DNA from: Anaerosphaera multitolerans
GTDB taxonomy: Bacteria > Bacillota > Clostridia > Tissierellales > Peptoniphilaceae
Direction of reading: 5' to 3'
Assembly: GCF_004006535.1 (NCBI RefSeq)
Contig: NZ_RLIH01000001.1
Coordinates: forward strand, 204,335-268,334
DNA: 64,000 nt
Below, one piece after another: positions 34,136 to 41,225 of the stretch. A program made the position numbers and the translations under genes. Every line of letters begins with the position of its first letter. Within the stretch, counting starts at the first letter, position 1. Below the pieces are notes generated by a model, which worked only from the letters and a program-made list of their open reading frames with translations, made no database searches and was not told the origin of the DNA.

Positions 34136-34360
34136 ATGACTACGGCAGAAATGATTAAAGAACTGTGTGAGCGAATGAATATAAGCGTTTCTGAACTTGC
34201 CAGACGTATCGGCCAGACTCCACAAAATTTCAATAAGAAATTACAACGTGAAACGGTAACCTTGGATGAGTTGAAAGCCATCGCAGATGTACTGGGTGTC
34301 AGGTTTGAGCAGGCATTTATTTTGCCCGATGGAGATGAAATAAAAATATCTAACAAATAA
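34136..34360 (+). CDS. XRE/Cro-type helix-turn-helix regulator
   Basis: A 74-residue single-domain regulator: MIKELCERMNISVSELARRIGQTPQNFNKKLQRETVTLDELKAIADVLGVRFEQAF, a complete HTH_3-type fold. It has its own promoter and a TTGGAGGTG ribosome binding site. It lies 15 nt upstream of the conserved 223-residue gene and is the first gene of the AT-rich cargo. It likely autoregulates this pair. Confidence 0.88.
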   Translation: MTTAEMIKELCERMNISVSELARRIGQTPQNFNKKLQRETVTLDELKAIADVLGVRFEQAFILPDGDEIKISNK

Positions 34361-34375
34361 AGGAGGCGGTCTAAT

Positions 34376-35047
34376 ATGATGATTAGTCCGGAAAGTTACT
34401 ATGAAGAGTATCTCAAAGGAAAAACAAAAGAAGAAATAATGACCGCCATCCGAGGACTTAAGCAAGAAATAGGTCACCTCAAAAATTCTATGGAAAACCC
34501 GTATGATGGCATGAAAACTGTTATGCATCCAAGTGAAGATACCCGCCTTCATTGGAGCCGTAAATATTTGGATAAAGCCAAGCAAGCCTATGTTGAGGCT
34601 GGCGGGACTTATACTTTATCAAAGTCTGAAGAAAAGGCAGCCGATTTTGATGCGAACATAAATGCTATCTGCAAGATCACCTTTAACATTGGTGGTTACT
34701 TTGGCGGTTATAGCACCTATATTGTAGAGCTATCCGAAGAATTGAAAGCCTATACAAAGTTATGGGAAGATGTAGAACCACTTGTATTGTTGGATGATAA
34801 TAAAGAGCCCTTTATAAAGGATACTTTCATTGGGGCACTTAAGGAACTTCATATCGGTGAGTGGCGAAGACATTATACAACTAAACGCTTCGGATACATG
34901 GTACTTGATGGAACACAGTGGGAGTTGGAATTTGAATATAGTAATGGCCATAAGCCAGTAAGATTTGATGGCGATAACTCTTACCCTTATAACTTTGATA
35001 AGTTCCAGAAGCTATTTGGTATCGATGATATTGAGGAGGGTGAGTAA
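34376..35047 (+). CDS. conserved protein of unknown function, copy 1 (MMISPE family)
   Basis: A 223-residue protein that I cannot assign. Features: a helical N-terminal third (EEIMTAIRGLKQEIGHLKNSME), the central FNIGGYFGGYSTY, and the C-terminal ELHIGEWRRHYTT...VLDGTQWELEFEYSNGHKPVRFDG...YPYNFDKFQKLFGI. The gene at 45781-46446 encodes a clear homologue. RBS AAAGGAGG. Aromatic/Gly-rich motifs are strongly conserved between the two copies, so it is under selection. No nuclease, kinase or membrane motif is visible. Confidence 0.8.
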   Translation: MMISPESYYEEYLKGKTKEEIMTAIRGLKQEIGHLKNSMENPYDGMKTVMHPSEDTRLHWSRKYLDKAKQAYVEAGGTYTLSKSEEKAADFDANINAICKITFNIGGYFGGYSTYIVELSEELKAYTKLWEDVEPLVLLDDNKEPFIKDTFIGALKELHIGEWRRHYTTKRFGYMVLDGTQWELEFEYSNGHKPVRFDGDNSYPYNFDKFQKLFGIDDIEEGE

Positions 35048-35080
35048 AAGATAAATAGGAATTTATGAGGAGGATTTGAA

Positions 35081-35137
35081 ATGGGGTTAAACATAATAAC
35101 TCTTTATGATTGGGGGTATTCTGTGTGGACAACCTAA
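35081..35137 (+). CDS. possible 18-residue leader ORF
   Basis: ATG 35081 follows GAGGAGG (35067-35073) at good spacing and encodes MGLNIITLYDWGYSVWTT, stopping at TAA 35135-35137. It overlaps the start of the AlbA_2 gene (GTG 35125) in another frame, so it could couple translation to it, or be the truncated start of a lost gene. Confidence 0.35.
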   Translation: MGLNIITLYDWGYSVWTT

Positions 35138-36270
35138 AAAAAACTATTACAAATCTAATATCTCTCAAGCAAGAGGGAGCGTATTGGGATTTTAAACGTA
35201 TGTGGTATGACTCTGATCATAATATGGATTTATTACATGATATTATCTGTATGTCAAATAATTTAGTTAATAGGGATGCCTACATAATAATTGGTATAGA
35301 TGAAGAAAATGATTATAGTATTAATGATGTTCTGAATGATTCAAATAGAATGAACACACAAAAAATCGTTGATTTTCTAAAGGACAAGAAATTTGCTGGT
35401 GACATAAGGCCCATAGTTTATGTGGAAACGATTAGTTTTTCTAAAGGTGTTATCGATGTTGTTGTCATCCAGAATAGTTCAAATACACCATTTTACTTGA
35501 AAGAAAAATATAAAGGTGTATTTGAAAATCACATATATACAAGAATCCAAGACACAAACACGCCAACCAATTCATCGGCAGATATAGATAAAGTAGAATG
35601 GTTGTGGAAAAAGAGGTTTGGGTTAATTCAAACACCTGTTGAGCGGCTTGAAACATTTTTAGGTCACCCAGATGGTTGGGTCAATGGCCCGTATGGAGAA
35701 ATGCAAAAATATTATAAAAATTTCCCAGAATACACAATAACATATGACTTTGCTAGTAATAATCGAGACGGTTATGAGTATTATCTATTTTCACAATATG
35801 ATTCAAGACCTCATTGGATGGATATCAAGATCTATTATCATCAAACTCTTTTAACAGAAATAGGAGGAGCATCGTTAGATGGTGGGAGATATATGACACC
35901 TTGTCCCGAGACAGATGGGATTATTATTTCAGATAATCACCACTGGGACATCATGTATAAATACATGGTTAAGGGTTCTTTCCTATACAAATTGCATCAA
36001 TTCTTTTTTATTAATGAGTACTCTTCAGACGCACAAAGTGCTCATGATAGATTTATGAAGGTAATTTTACTTTTCCATAGTGAACAAGAACGAAAATTAT
36101 TTAAAGAATATGTTGAAAAGCATTGGGACGATAGAGGCAAATATGAGAAATGTATTCACTTGCCACACATACCTCAACTTGAAGGATACAAGACAGATGC
36201 ATTCAAGGATGACTATGAACATGCTTTGATTCTACAATGTATGCTAAGGGATTTTAGAAAGCGAATTTAA
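35125..36270 (+). CDS. Schlafen/AlbA_2-domain protein
   Basis: A 381-residue protein. Residues ~8-150 look like an AlbA_2 (Schlafen-type, putative nucleic acid- or nucleotide-binding) domain: LKQEGAYWDFKRMWYD, LLHDIICMSNNLVNRDAYIIIGIDEEND, then INDVLND. The remaining ~230 residues match no family I know. The start is GTG 35125, 8 nt after TGGGGGTA; TTG 35110 is the alternative. Base composition is more AT-rich than the prophage. AlbA_2 proteins occur in defence islands, so a defence role is possible. Confidence 0.7.
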   Translation: MDNLKKTITNLISLKQEGAYWDFKRMWYDSDHNMDLLHDIICMSNNLVNRDAYIIIGIDEENDYSINDVLNDSNRMNTQKIVDFLKDKKFAGDIRPIVYVETISFSKGVIDVVVIQNSSNTPFYLKEKYKGVFENHIYTRIQDTNTPTNSSADIDKVEWLWKKRFGLIQTPVERLETFLGHPDGWVNGPYGEMQKYYKNFPEYTITYDFASNNRDGYEYYLFSQYDSRPHWMDIKIYYHQTLLTEIGGASLDGGRYMTPCPETDGIIISDNHHWDIMYKYMVKGSFLYKLHQFFFINEYSSDAQSAHDRFMKVILLFHSEQERKLFKEYVEKHWDDRGKYEKCIHLPHIPQLEGYKTDAFKDDYEHALILQCMLRDFRKRI

Positions 36271-36272
36271 AC

Positions 36273-36416
36273 GTCGACTTAGATATGTTCCCACATACGC
36301 AAGCTCTCAGTGGATATGTTCCCTCAAAGAGAATTATATTCATGTCCCTAATTTTTGACAGCTATCCACTCATCTCAAAACACGTTGAAGTCGTAACACT
36401 ACTTGTGAAGGAGTGA
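36273..36416 (+). pseudogene. relic of the C-terminus of a RumA/RlmD-like 23S rRNA methyltransferase
   Basis: The frame 36273-36416 reads VDLDMFPHT, then an intrusion of ~27 codons, then KHVEVVTLLVKE and a stop. VDMFPHTxHVExVxLL is the conserved C-terminal end of RumA/RlmD-type uracil methyltransferases, so this looks like the 3' end of that gene split by extra sequence. There is no methyltransferase domain upstream. The direct repeat GATATGTTCCC (about 36290 and 36312) borders the start of the intrusion. The 3' end of rumA is a known integration site for ICEs in streptococci, so this may be an old attachment site. Confidence 0.55.
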
Positions 36417-36444
36417 AACGACTGAAGCAGTAGATGTACGTCTC

Positions 36445-36681
36445 ATGCAAAAAATCTCCAAGAAATCAAGTGAAGCGAAGATTGATTGGGAAGATTTGGC
36501 TGCTGGAGACTATAGCGTTGCTACGAAGAGTGGATTAGTCAAGATCTTGCATTTTAAGCAGTTTTATAGACATTTTGTCTTCAACGAAGATGGCGAAGGA
36601 GGACGTAAAAAAGTCATAAAAGATTATATTGATGTGAACGTATGTATTGATATGGTCTGTGGAGACACAAGGAATGAGTAA
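36445..36681 (+). CDS. hypothetical protein, possibly degraded
   Basis: A 78-residue frame (SSEAKIDWEDLAAGDYSVATKSGLVKILHFKQFYRHFVFNEDGEGGRKKVIKDYIDVNVCIDM) that I do not recognise. The frame is open ~9 codons upstream of the ATG as well, and no clear ribosome binding site is near. Its composition is plausible for a real protein. It lies between the rumA relic and a recombinase 3' remnant. Confidence 0.4.
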   Translation: MQKISKKSSEAKIDWEDLAAGDYSVATKSGLVKILHFKQFYRHFVFNEDGEGGRKKVIKDYIDVNVCIDMVCGDTRNE

Positions 36682-36714
36682 AGAAATTTAAATCTATATG
36701 TAGAAAATCACATA

Positions 36715-36825
36715 ATCATTATAGTTCATGATAATTATATGTAAGTGGAGTTTAAAACTGGGAATAAAATCGAAATTAAGAAATAAGGTTAAGATACTAA
36801 ATAGTTAAAGTATCTTGACCTATTT
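36715..36825 (+). repeat. recombinase 3'-end remnant plus terminator, repeat copy A
   Basis: Bases ~36720-36786 correspond to the last codons of a serine recombinase (matching VHDDYMEIEFKTGNKIEVKK at 38.3 kb, here with an in-frame TAA). They are followed by GGTTAAGATACT (36787-36798) paired with AGTATCTTGACC (36809-36820), a terminator with the same sequence as copies B (38.3-38.4 kb) and C (39.5 kb). Confidence 0.7.
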
Positions 36826-37145
36826 TGATATAATTAACCAGAAATGACCAAATAGAAAGTAAGTTATTTAAATTAACCTATAATAAAATTGAATTAAATA
36901 AGAGTTAGCATTGATGTTGAATAGTATAAATGTTAATATAAAATTATCTGAATTTGAAAGGGGATTGTCCAGTGGTAACTTTATAATCTATTTTAAGGTA
37001 AATGAGCACAATAAAATTATTCTTTTTAAGAGCTACATGTAATGTGGTTATTTTGTTGTGACTATTTTTAAGTAGATTTAAAGCACTAGACTTCTTTCAT
37101 AAAATTGATTAGGGTCATAACCCTTTTATTTTAATGCAAAGATTT
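36826..37145 (+). other. AT-rich intergenic stretch, no gene seen
   Basis: About 320 AT-rich bases with no convincing ORF. GGGT-CATA-ACCC followed by TTTTATTTT lies near 37111-37130 and may be a weak terminator. The rest shows no structure that I can support. Confidence 0.4.
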
Positions 37146-37181
37146 ACTACAGTAGGTGCTTTACCTAGCTGTAGTTTTTTA
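37146..37181 (+). terminator. attenuator-like terminator before the DUF1062-L35 operon
   Basis: ACTACAG TAGGT (37146-37157) pairs with ACCTA (37163-37167) and CTGTAGT (37169-37175) with one bulged G and a 5-nt loop, followed by TTTTTT. It lies ~13 nt before the ribosome binding site GGAGG of the gene at 37206. An ATG at 37134 opens a frame through the hairpin and into 37206-37334. The position between a start codon and the operon suggests attenuation. Confidence 0.6.
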
Positions 37182-37205
37182 TTACAAAATATATGGAGGT
37201 TATTT

Positions 37206-37334
37206 ATGAGAAAAATTATTATTGATTATGTTCCACCTGTAATTACGTTTCTTTTTGATATAAGAAAAATGAGTCGAAAGGAAATGATATATGAAAACAA
37301 TAAATTGGGAGGTGGAATATCTTTCATCGCCTAA
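37206..37334 (+). CDS. small ORF ahead of DUF1062
   Basis: A 42-residue frame beginning ATG 37206 after TGGAGG, coding a hydrophobic-aromatic N-terminus (MRKIIIDYVPPVITFLFDI) and a charged tail. It overlaps the DUF1062 start by 44 nt. The same frame is open back to ATG 37134. It may be a small leader protein; no family recognised. Confidence 0.45.
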   Translation: MRKIIIDYVPPVITFLFDIRKMSRKEMIYENNKLGGGISFIA

Positions 37335-37887
37335 AGTAATACGCTATTGTAAAAAATGTGGACATGAAACTGAACATATTTCATCAGACCTATTTCGAAT
37401 TAATGCTCAACAAAAATCTTTAGATATTTGGTTAATATATAAATGTATACACTGTAAGAATACATGGAATATGACTATATATACAAGAATTAATCCAAAG
37501 AGTATTTCACAAGACCTGTTAAATAAATTTATGAAAAATGACGAAAATTTAGCAAGAGCATGTGCACTGGATACAGAACTAATAAAAAGAAATAGAGTAA
37601 AAATAGAATTGCCACCTTATGATATTAAGGGCGAAAGTATTGACTTTAGAAGTGACACAAAAATAAAGATATATAATCCATACTCCGCTAATATAAAAGT
37701 ATCGAAAGTTTTGAGAGAAAAATTATCTTTAACAAGAAAAAACTTTGATAGCTTAGTTTTAAATAAGATATTTCAATTGGAAAAAGATAAAGATATTAAT
37801 AAAAGTAAAATAGTAGATAATATTACTATTTATTACTATGGAACTAGAATTAGAGAAATTTATTTTGGAGGAAATGAAAATGCCTAA
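37291..37887 (+). CDS. DUF1062 domain protein
   Basis: A 198-residue protein of the DUF1062 type. It has a zinc-ribbon pattern: YCKKCGHETEHISSDLFRINAQQKSLDIWLIYKCIHCKNTWNMTIYTR (two CxxC pairs, residues ~19-60), then NPKSISQDLLNKFMKND, and a C-terminal part with KVSKVLREKLSLTRKNFDSLVLNKIF that resembles an RNA-binding S4/helical segment. Function unknown. Its stop overlaps the L35 start region by 8 nt, so the two genes are translationally coupled. Confidence 0.8.
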   Translation: MKTINWEVEYLSSPKVIRYCKKCGHETEHISSDLFRINAQQKSLDIWLIYKCIHCKNTWNMTIYTRINPKSISQDLLNKFMKNDENLARACALDTELIKRNRVKIELPPYDIKGESIDFRSDTKIKIYNPYSANIKVSKVLREKLSLTRKNFDSLVLNKIFQLEKDKDINKSKIVDNITIYYYGTRIREIYFGGNENA

Positions 37888-38083
37888 GATGAAAACACAT
37901 AAGGGAAGTCAAAAAAGATTTAAGTTGAATAAAAATGGCAAAATCAAGAGAAGTTGTGCTGGAATGAACCACAATGCAAGTAGCAAAACTAAAAAACAGA
38001 AGAAACATCTTCAAAAAGGTGCTTATGTAGATAAGGAAAATATTAAGACTGTTAAACAAATGTTAGTTTATAAAAAAGGATAA
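37880..38083 (+). CDS. rpmI: ribosomal protein L35 paralogue
   Basis: A 67-residue L35: it begins MPKMKTHKGSQKRFKLNKNGKIKRS and ends NIKTVKQMLVYKKG, matching the family end to end at normal length (64-67 residues). Start ATG 37880, after TTGGAGGAAATG. L35 normally lies between infC and rplT; here there is neither, and the gene sits on a mobile cassette behind DUF1062. It is probably a second copy that can replace the chromosomal L35 in the large subunit. Reason for carriage unknown. Confidence 0.9.
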   Translation: MPKMKTHKGSQKRFKLNKNGKIKRSCAGMNHNASSKTKKQKKHLQKGAYVDKENIKTVKQMLVYKKG

Positions 38084-38105
38084 ATTTTATTATAATTTTT
38101 TTAAG

Positions 38106-38141
38106 AAAACCTTCACTTACTTATATGTAAGTGGAGGTTTT
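38106..38141 (+). terminator. intrinsic terminator after the L35 gene
   Basis: AAAACCTTCACTTAC (38106-38120) pairs with GTAAGTGGAGGTTTT (38127-38141) with one wobble; symmetric A/T flanks could make it bidirectional. Confidence 0.85.
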
Positions 38142-38194
38142 AAATATTTATATGAAGAAAAATTATTATCCTGTAATTATGATTAAAGGTTTGA

Positions 38195-38377
38195 ATGAAG
38201 AAGCAAATTCTTTCAAGAAGAGTCCAAGATATAAAAGCTTATCTTAAAACCTCATATGCTAAGATTGAAAACTATGATGAAAGTCTAGTTCGAATAATCA
38301 TAGATAAAATCATAGTACATGATGATTATATGGAGATAGAGTTTAAAACTGGGAATAAAATAGAAGTTAAAAAATAG
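38195..38377 (+). pseudogene. serine recombinase C-terminal fragment
   Basis: A 60-residue frame, ILSRRVQDIKAYLKTSYAKIENYDESLVRIIIDKIIVHDDYMEIEFKTGNKIEVKK, which matches the C-terminus of the large serine recombinases (compare [36 protein letters not shown] at 33.9 kb). The catalytic, recombinase and zinc domains are missing. It is followed at once by the shared terminator repeat. Probably a scar of an element insertion or loss rather than a gene. Confidence 0.8.
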
Positions 38378-38415
38378 GTCAAGATACTAAATATTTAAAG
38401 TATCTTGACTTAATT
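38377..38415 (+). terminator. repeat copy B terminator
   Basis: GTCAAGATACT (from 38378) pairs with AGTATCTTGAC (38399-38409). It has the same sequence as the hairpins at 36787 and 39512, overlapping the recombinase fragment's stop. Confidence 0.75.
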
Positions 38416-38512
38416 TATTATTATTTTATATTCTGTAATAATCTATATTTATATTTTTTTATAGCATTTAAAGTTTCGTTCAAATATGTTGTAATAAAAA
38501 TTAAATAACAGG

Positions 38513-38558
38513 TTGACAATTTTACTAAGTATACATATAATATGTATACTTAGTAAAA
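38513..38558 (+). promoter_or_regulatory. promoter with perfect MarR-type operator palindrome
   Basis: -35 TTGACA (38513-38518), 17-nt spacer, -10 TATAAT (38536-38541). An uninterrupted inverted repeat covers it: TTTTACTAAGTATACATA (38520-38537), spacer TAA, TATGTATACTTAGTAAAA (38541-38558), 18-bp arms with no mismatch. Binding here would block the promoter, and the operon's second gene encodes a MarR regulator, so autorepression is very likely. Confidence 0.9.
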
Positions 38559-38574
38559 TGTAAGGAGGGATATA

Positions 38575-38982
38575 ATGTTTGAATATTCAAATAAAATATC
38601 ATCAGAAGTTAGTGTTGAGAAAGTTTGGTTAAATTACAAAGATGTAGATAATTGGGCTAAGTGGGATTCTAGTATAGAACACATTGAATTAAGTGGTACT
38701 TTTAAAAAAGGAACAACAGGTATATTAAAAAACTTTGGGATGGCACCACTCGAGTTTGTATTAACAGAGGTACTAGAAAAAGAAAGTTTTTCAAATAAAA
38801 GTGAATTAGGACCATTTTCAGTAGTTTTCACTCATACGATAGTTGTAGAAAAAAATATGGTAACAATAGAACATGGTGTAAATGTTGACGGACCAGATAA
38901 AAATAAAGTACAGGAAATTGGAAATCTAATTGCTTCAAGTATACCTGATGCTATGAATAAATTACTGGAAATATCAAAATGA
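38575..38982 (+). CDS. SRPBCC (polyketide cyclase-like) family protein
   Basis: A 135-residue START/SRPBCC-fold protein: FEYSNKISSEVSVEKVWLNYKDVDNWAKWDSSIEHIELSGTFKKGTTGIL, with the typical W(A/P)xWD motif and a C-terminal helix (IASSIPDAMNKLLEI). These proteins bind hydrophobic small molecules. It is first in an operon with MarR and overlaps it by 4 nt. A role in sensing or sequestering an aromatic or lipophilic compound is inferred. Confidence 0.85.
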   Translation: MFEYSNKISSEVSVEKVWLNYKDVDNWAKWDSSIEHIELSGTFKKGTTGILKNFGMAPLEFVLTEVLEKESFSNKSELGPFSVVFTHTIVVEKNMVTIEHGVNVDGPDKNKVQEIGNLIASSIPDAMNKLLEISK

Positions 38983-39440
38983 GAAAGTTCTCAAATTTTA
39001 ATACAAGTGAAGAAAGTTTTGGATTTGTATTTTGGCAAGTCTATACTTTGTGGAGTAGAAGAATAAAAAAAGAATTAAAAAAGTACAAATTAACACATAC
39101 ACAGTTTGTAATATTAAGTGTTATTGCTTACTTAGAGAAATCATCTAAGTTCATTTCTCAGTCGGATGTTTCTAATCTATCAAAAATTGATGTGATGACT
39201 GTTTCTACGAGCATAAAGACATTAGTAAAGAATGGATATGTGATAATTTCAAGTAGTAGTGAAGATGCTAGAGCGAATGCTTTAAAATTATCTAATGAAG
39301 GTAAAATAGTTCAAAACAATGCAATGAAAACTATAGAAAATGTTGATACAGATTTTTTCAGAAATGCGAATATAGAAACGAATAAATTTTTGGAGATTAT
39401 GCATGAAATTTTAGAAGTAAATTCAGAAGATAAACAGTAG
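38979..39440 (+). CDS. MarR-family transcriptional regulator
   Basis: A 153-residue winged-helix regulator: LTHTQFVILSVIAYLEKSSKFISQSDVSNLSKIDVMTVSTSIKTLVKNGYVIISSSSEDARANALKLSNEGK, with the recognition helix and the wing DARA. It overlaps the SRPBCC gene by ATGA. The perfect palindrome over the operon promoter is the probable operator. Ligand unknown. Confidence 0.9.
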   Translation: MRKFSNFNTSEESFGFVFWQVYTLWSRRIKKELKKYKLTHTQFVILSVIAYLEKSSKFISQSDVSNLSKIDVMTVSTSIKTLVKNGYVIISSSSEDARANALKLSNEGKIVQNNAMKTIENVDTDFFRNANIETNKFLEIMHEILEVNSEDKQ

Positions 39441-39474
39441 ATATAAGTAAGAAAAACATAAAATTATAACATAT

Positions 39475-39562
39475 AATAGTAGAGTTTTAAATTGAAAAGA
39501 TAGTATAAATTAAAAAGTAGGTCAAGATGCGAAACATAAAAGTATCTTGACCTACTTTTTAT
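39475..39562 (+). repeat. recombinase 3'-end remnant plus terminator, repeat copy C
   Basis: A degraded copy of the recombinase tail (AGAGTTTTAAATTG...AAATTAAAAAGTAG) followed by a long hairpin: AAAAAGTAGGTCAAGAT (39512-39528) with ATCTTGACCTACTTTTT (39544-39560). Same terminator family as copies A and B. It ends the MarR cassette. Confidence 0.75.
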
Positions 39563-39697
39563 AGAATAGGATAAACTATAAAACTATAATGTACAACGGA
39601 ATGATAGAGAGGAAAAAAGTTATTGTTTGGAATGGATGATTATGATAATTAATAATGAAAAAGCTGGTTTCAATATGTTAAAGATGGAGGTGATAAT

Positions 39698-40726
39698 ATG
39701 AGTTATTTATACAGTTCAGGAAATGACACTGTAGATGAAATAGGGAAGATTAATTTTATTGGTGATATAGTTCCACACACTTGGTACAAAACTATCTTAA
39801 GGGACAATGGGAAGCCATATTTGAACGCAATTATAATACTGGCAGATATTGTCTATTGGTATCGTCCGTCGGAAGTTCGAGAGGAAACTTCCGGACAGTT
39901 ATTAGGATTTAAAAAGAAGTTTAAGGAAGACTTATTACAGCGAAGCTATCAACAAATGGCGGATCGATTTGGAATGTCAAAACGAGAAGCTACCAATGCT
40001 ATTATATTTTTAGAAAAACTAGGTGTAATTAAAAGAGAGTTTAGGACAGTAACTACGGCTAAGACCATATTGAACAATGTTTTATATATCCGTTTGTATG
40101 TAGAACAATTAGAAGCTATTACATTTCCTGAAAGCACCATTTCGACGAAACAAGATAAAGTTGAAACGTCGCCGGGTACAGACACCCTATCACTTCTCAA
40201 AGAGGGAGGGGTCACTTTACAAAGAGATACCCTATCACCTTCTAAAGAGACAGGTATCACTTTAAAAAGGGAGACAAATACAAAGAATACAACTAAGACT
40301 TCTAACATAGATTTCCATCCTATCTTATCTGAAAAAGGAGAAGAGGAGGAAGATAGAGGAAAGATTTAAAGCGAATATAGAATATTCCTATTTGATTGAG
40401 AGATATCCATTGAGAAAAATAGAATTGATGGAATACTAGACTTAATGGTAGATATTTATTTACAGGAAACAGGAACAATAGTAATCAATCAACAGGAAAA
40501 ACCTATTACATTAGTTAAAAGTCAGTTTATGAAGTTGAACTTTCAACATATAGAGTATGTATTAAATTCATTAAATGAAACTACAACAAAAATCACAAAA
40601 CAGAGAAGTTATTTATTGACGACTCTATACAATGCACCAATGACAATGGATCAGTACTACAGTTCATGGGCAAACCATACTCTGTATGGAGAGGTAGAGG
40701 AGGATAGATTATGCAAGAGGAAGTGA
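39698..40726 (+). pseudogene. replication initiator (DUF6017-type) broken by two frameshifts
   Basis: The first part, 39698-40369, encodes a replisome organiser/RepA-like N-terminus (ILADIVYWYRPSEVREE, QMADRFGMSKREATNAIIFLEKLGVIKREFRT). The reading continues in the +1 frame from 40365 (FKANIEYSYLIERYPLRKIELMEY) to TAG 40437, then returns to the first frame at 40439 (DLMVDIYLQETGTIVINQQEKPITL ... MTMDQYYSSWANHTLYGEVEED) until TGA 40724-40726. This fits a DUF6017 replication protein with two single-base indels that cancel. Probably non-functional unless these are sequencing errors. Confidence 0.8.
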
Positions 40727-41208
40727 ATCAAAAGACTATAGCTTTTACTACACAGAATGCCAAGATGACGGCCAGAGTATTAAAAGAAATTATAGAAAAG
40801 TATTTAAGAGAACAAGAACGAAAAAAATCCATGAAGCAGTCAAAGACATTGAACAACTCTCAAATTAGTAAAAAGAAAATATCACTAAAAGAGCTAAGTA
40901 AGAAATATGATGGTTTGAAAAGTGTAGAAATTGACAATACAAATATTAAAGGCTTTGAAAAATATGCTAAAAAATATCATCTTGAATATGCCTTGAAAAA
41001 AGATAAGACTATGGATCCACCAACTTATGTCATATTCTTTAAAGGAAAAGATACAGATATGATTGATCGAGTCTTTAAAGACTTTATAGGCAAAGACTTG
41101 ATGAAGCAGAAACCGAGTTTAATTGCAGATCTTAAAAAGTATGCAGAAGTAGCTAAAAACTTAGTGACAGATAAAACAAAACATAAACATCAAGAACAGT
41201 CATTATAA
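40711..41208 (+). CDS. PcfB-like (DUF3801) conjugation protein
   Basis: A 165-residue protein of the PcfB/DUF3801 family: N-terminal KTIAFTTQNAKMTARVLKEIIEKYL, then SLKELSKKYDGLKSVEIDNTNIKGFEKYAKKYHLEYALKKDKTMDPPTYVIFFKGKDTDMIDRVFKDF. PcfB partners the coupling protein PcfC, which is the next gene. It starts inside the end of the replication gene (16-nt overlap), with GGAGG before ATG 40711. Confidence 0.88.
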   Translation: MQEEVNQKTIAFTTQNAKMTARVLKEIIEKYLREQERKKSMKQSKTLNNSQISKKKISLKELSKKYDGLKSVEIDNTNIKGFEKYAKKYHLEYALKKDKTMDPPTYVIFFKGKDTDMIDRVFKDFIGKDLMKQKPSLIADLKKYAEVAKNLVTDKTKHKHQEQSL

Positions 41209-41225
41209 AGAAAGGGTGATAGTAA

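Noticed and set aside
36445..36681. The 78-residue frame as an IS transposase remnant
   Set aside because: No DDE, HTH or IS terminal repeat pattern was seen in it or around it.
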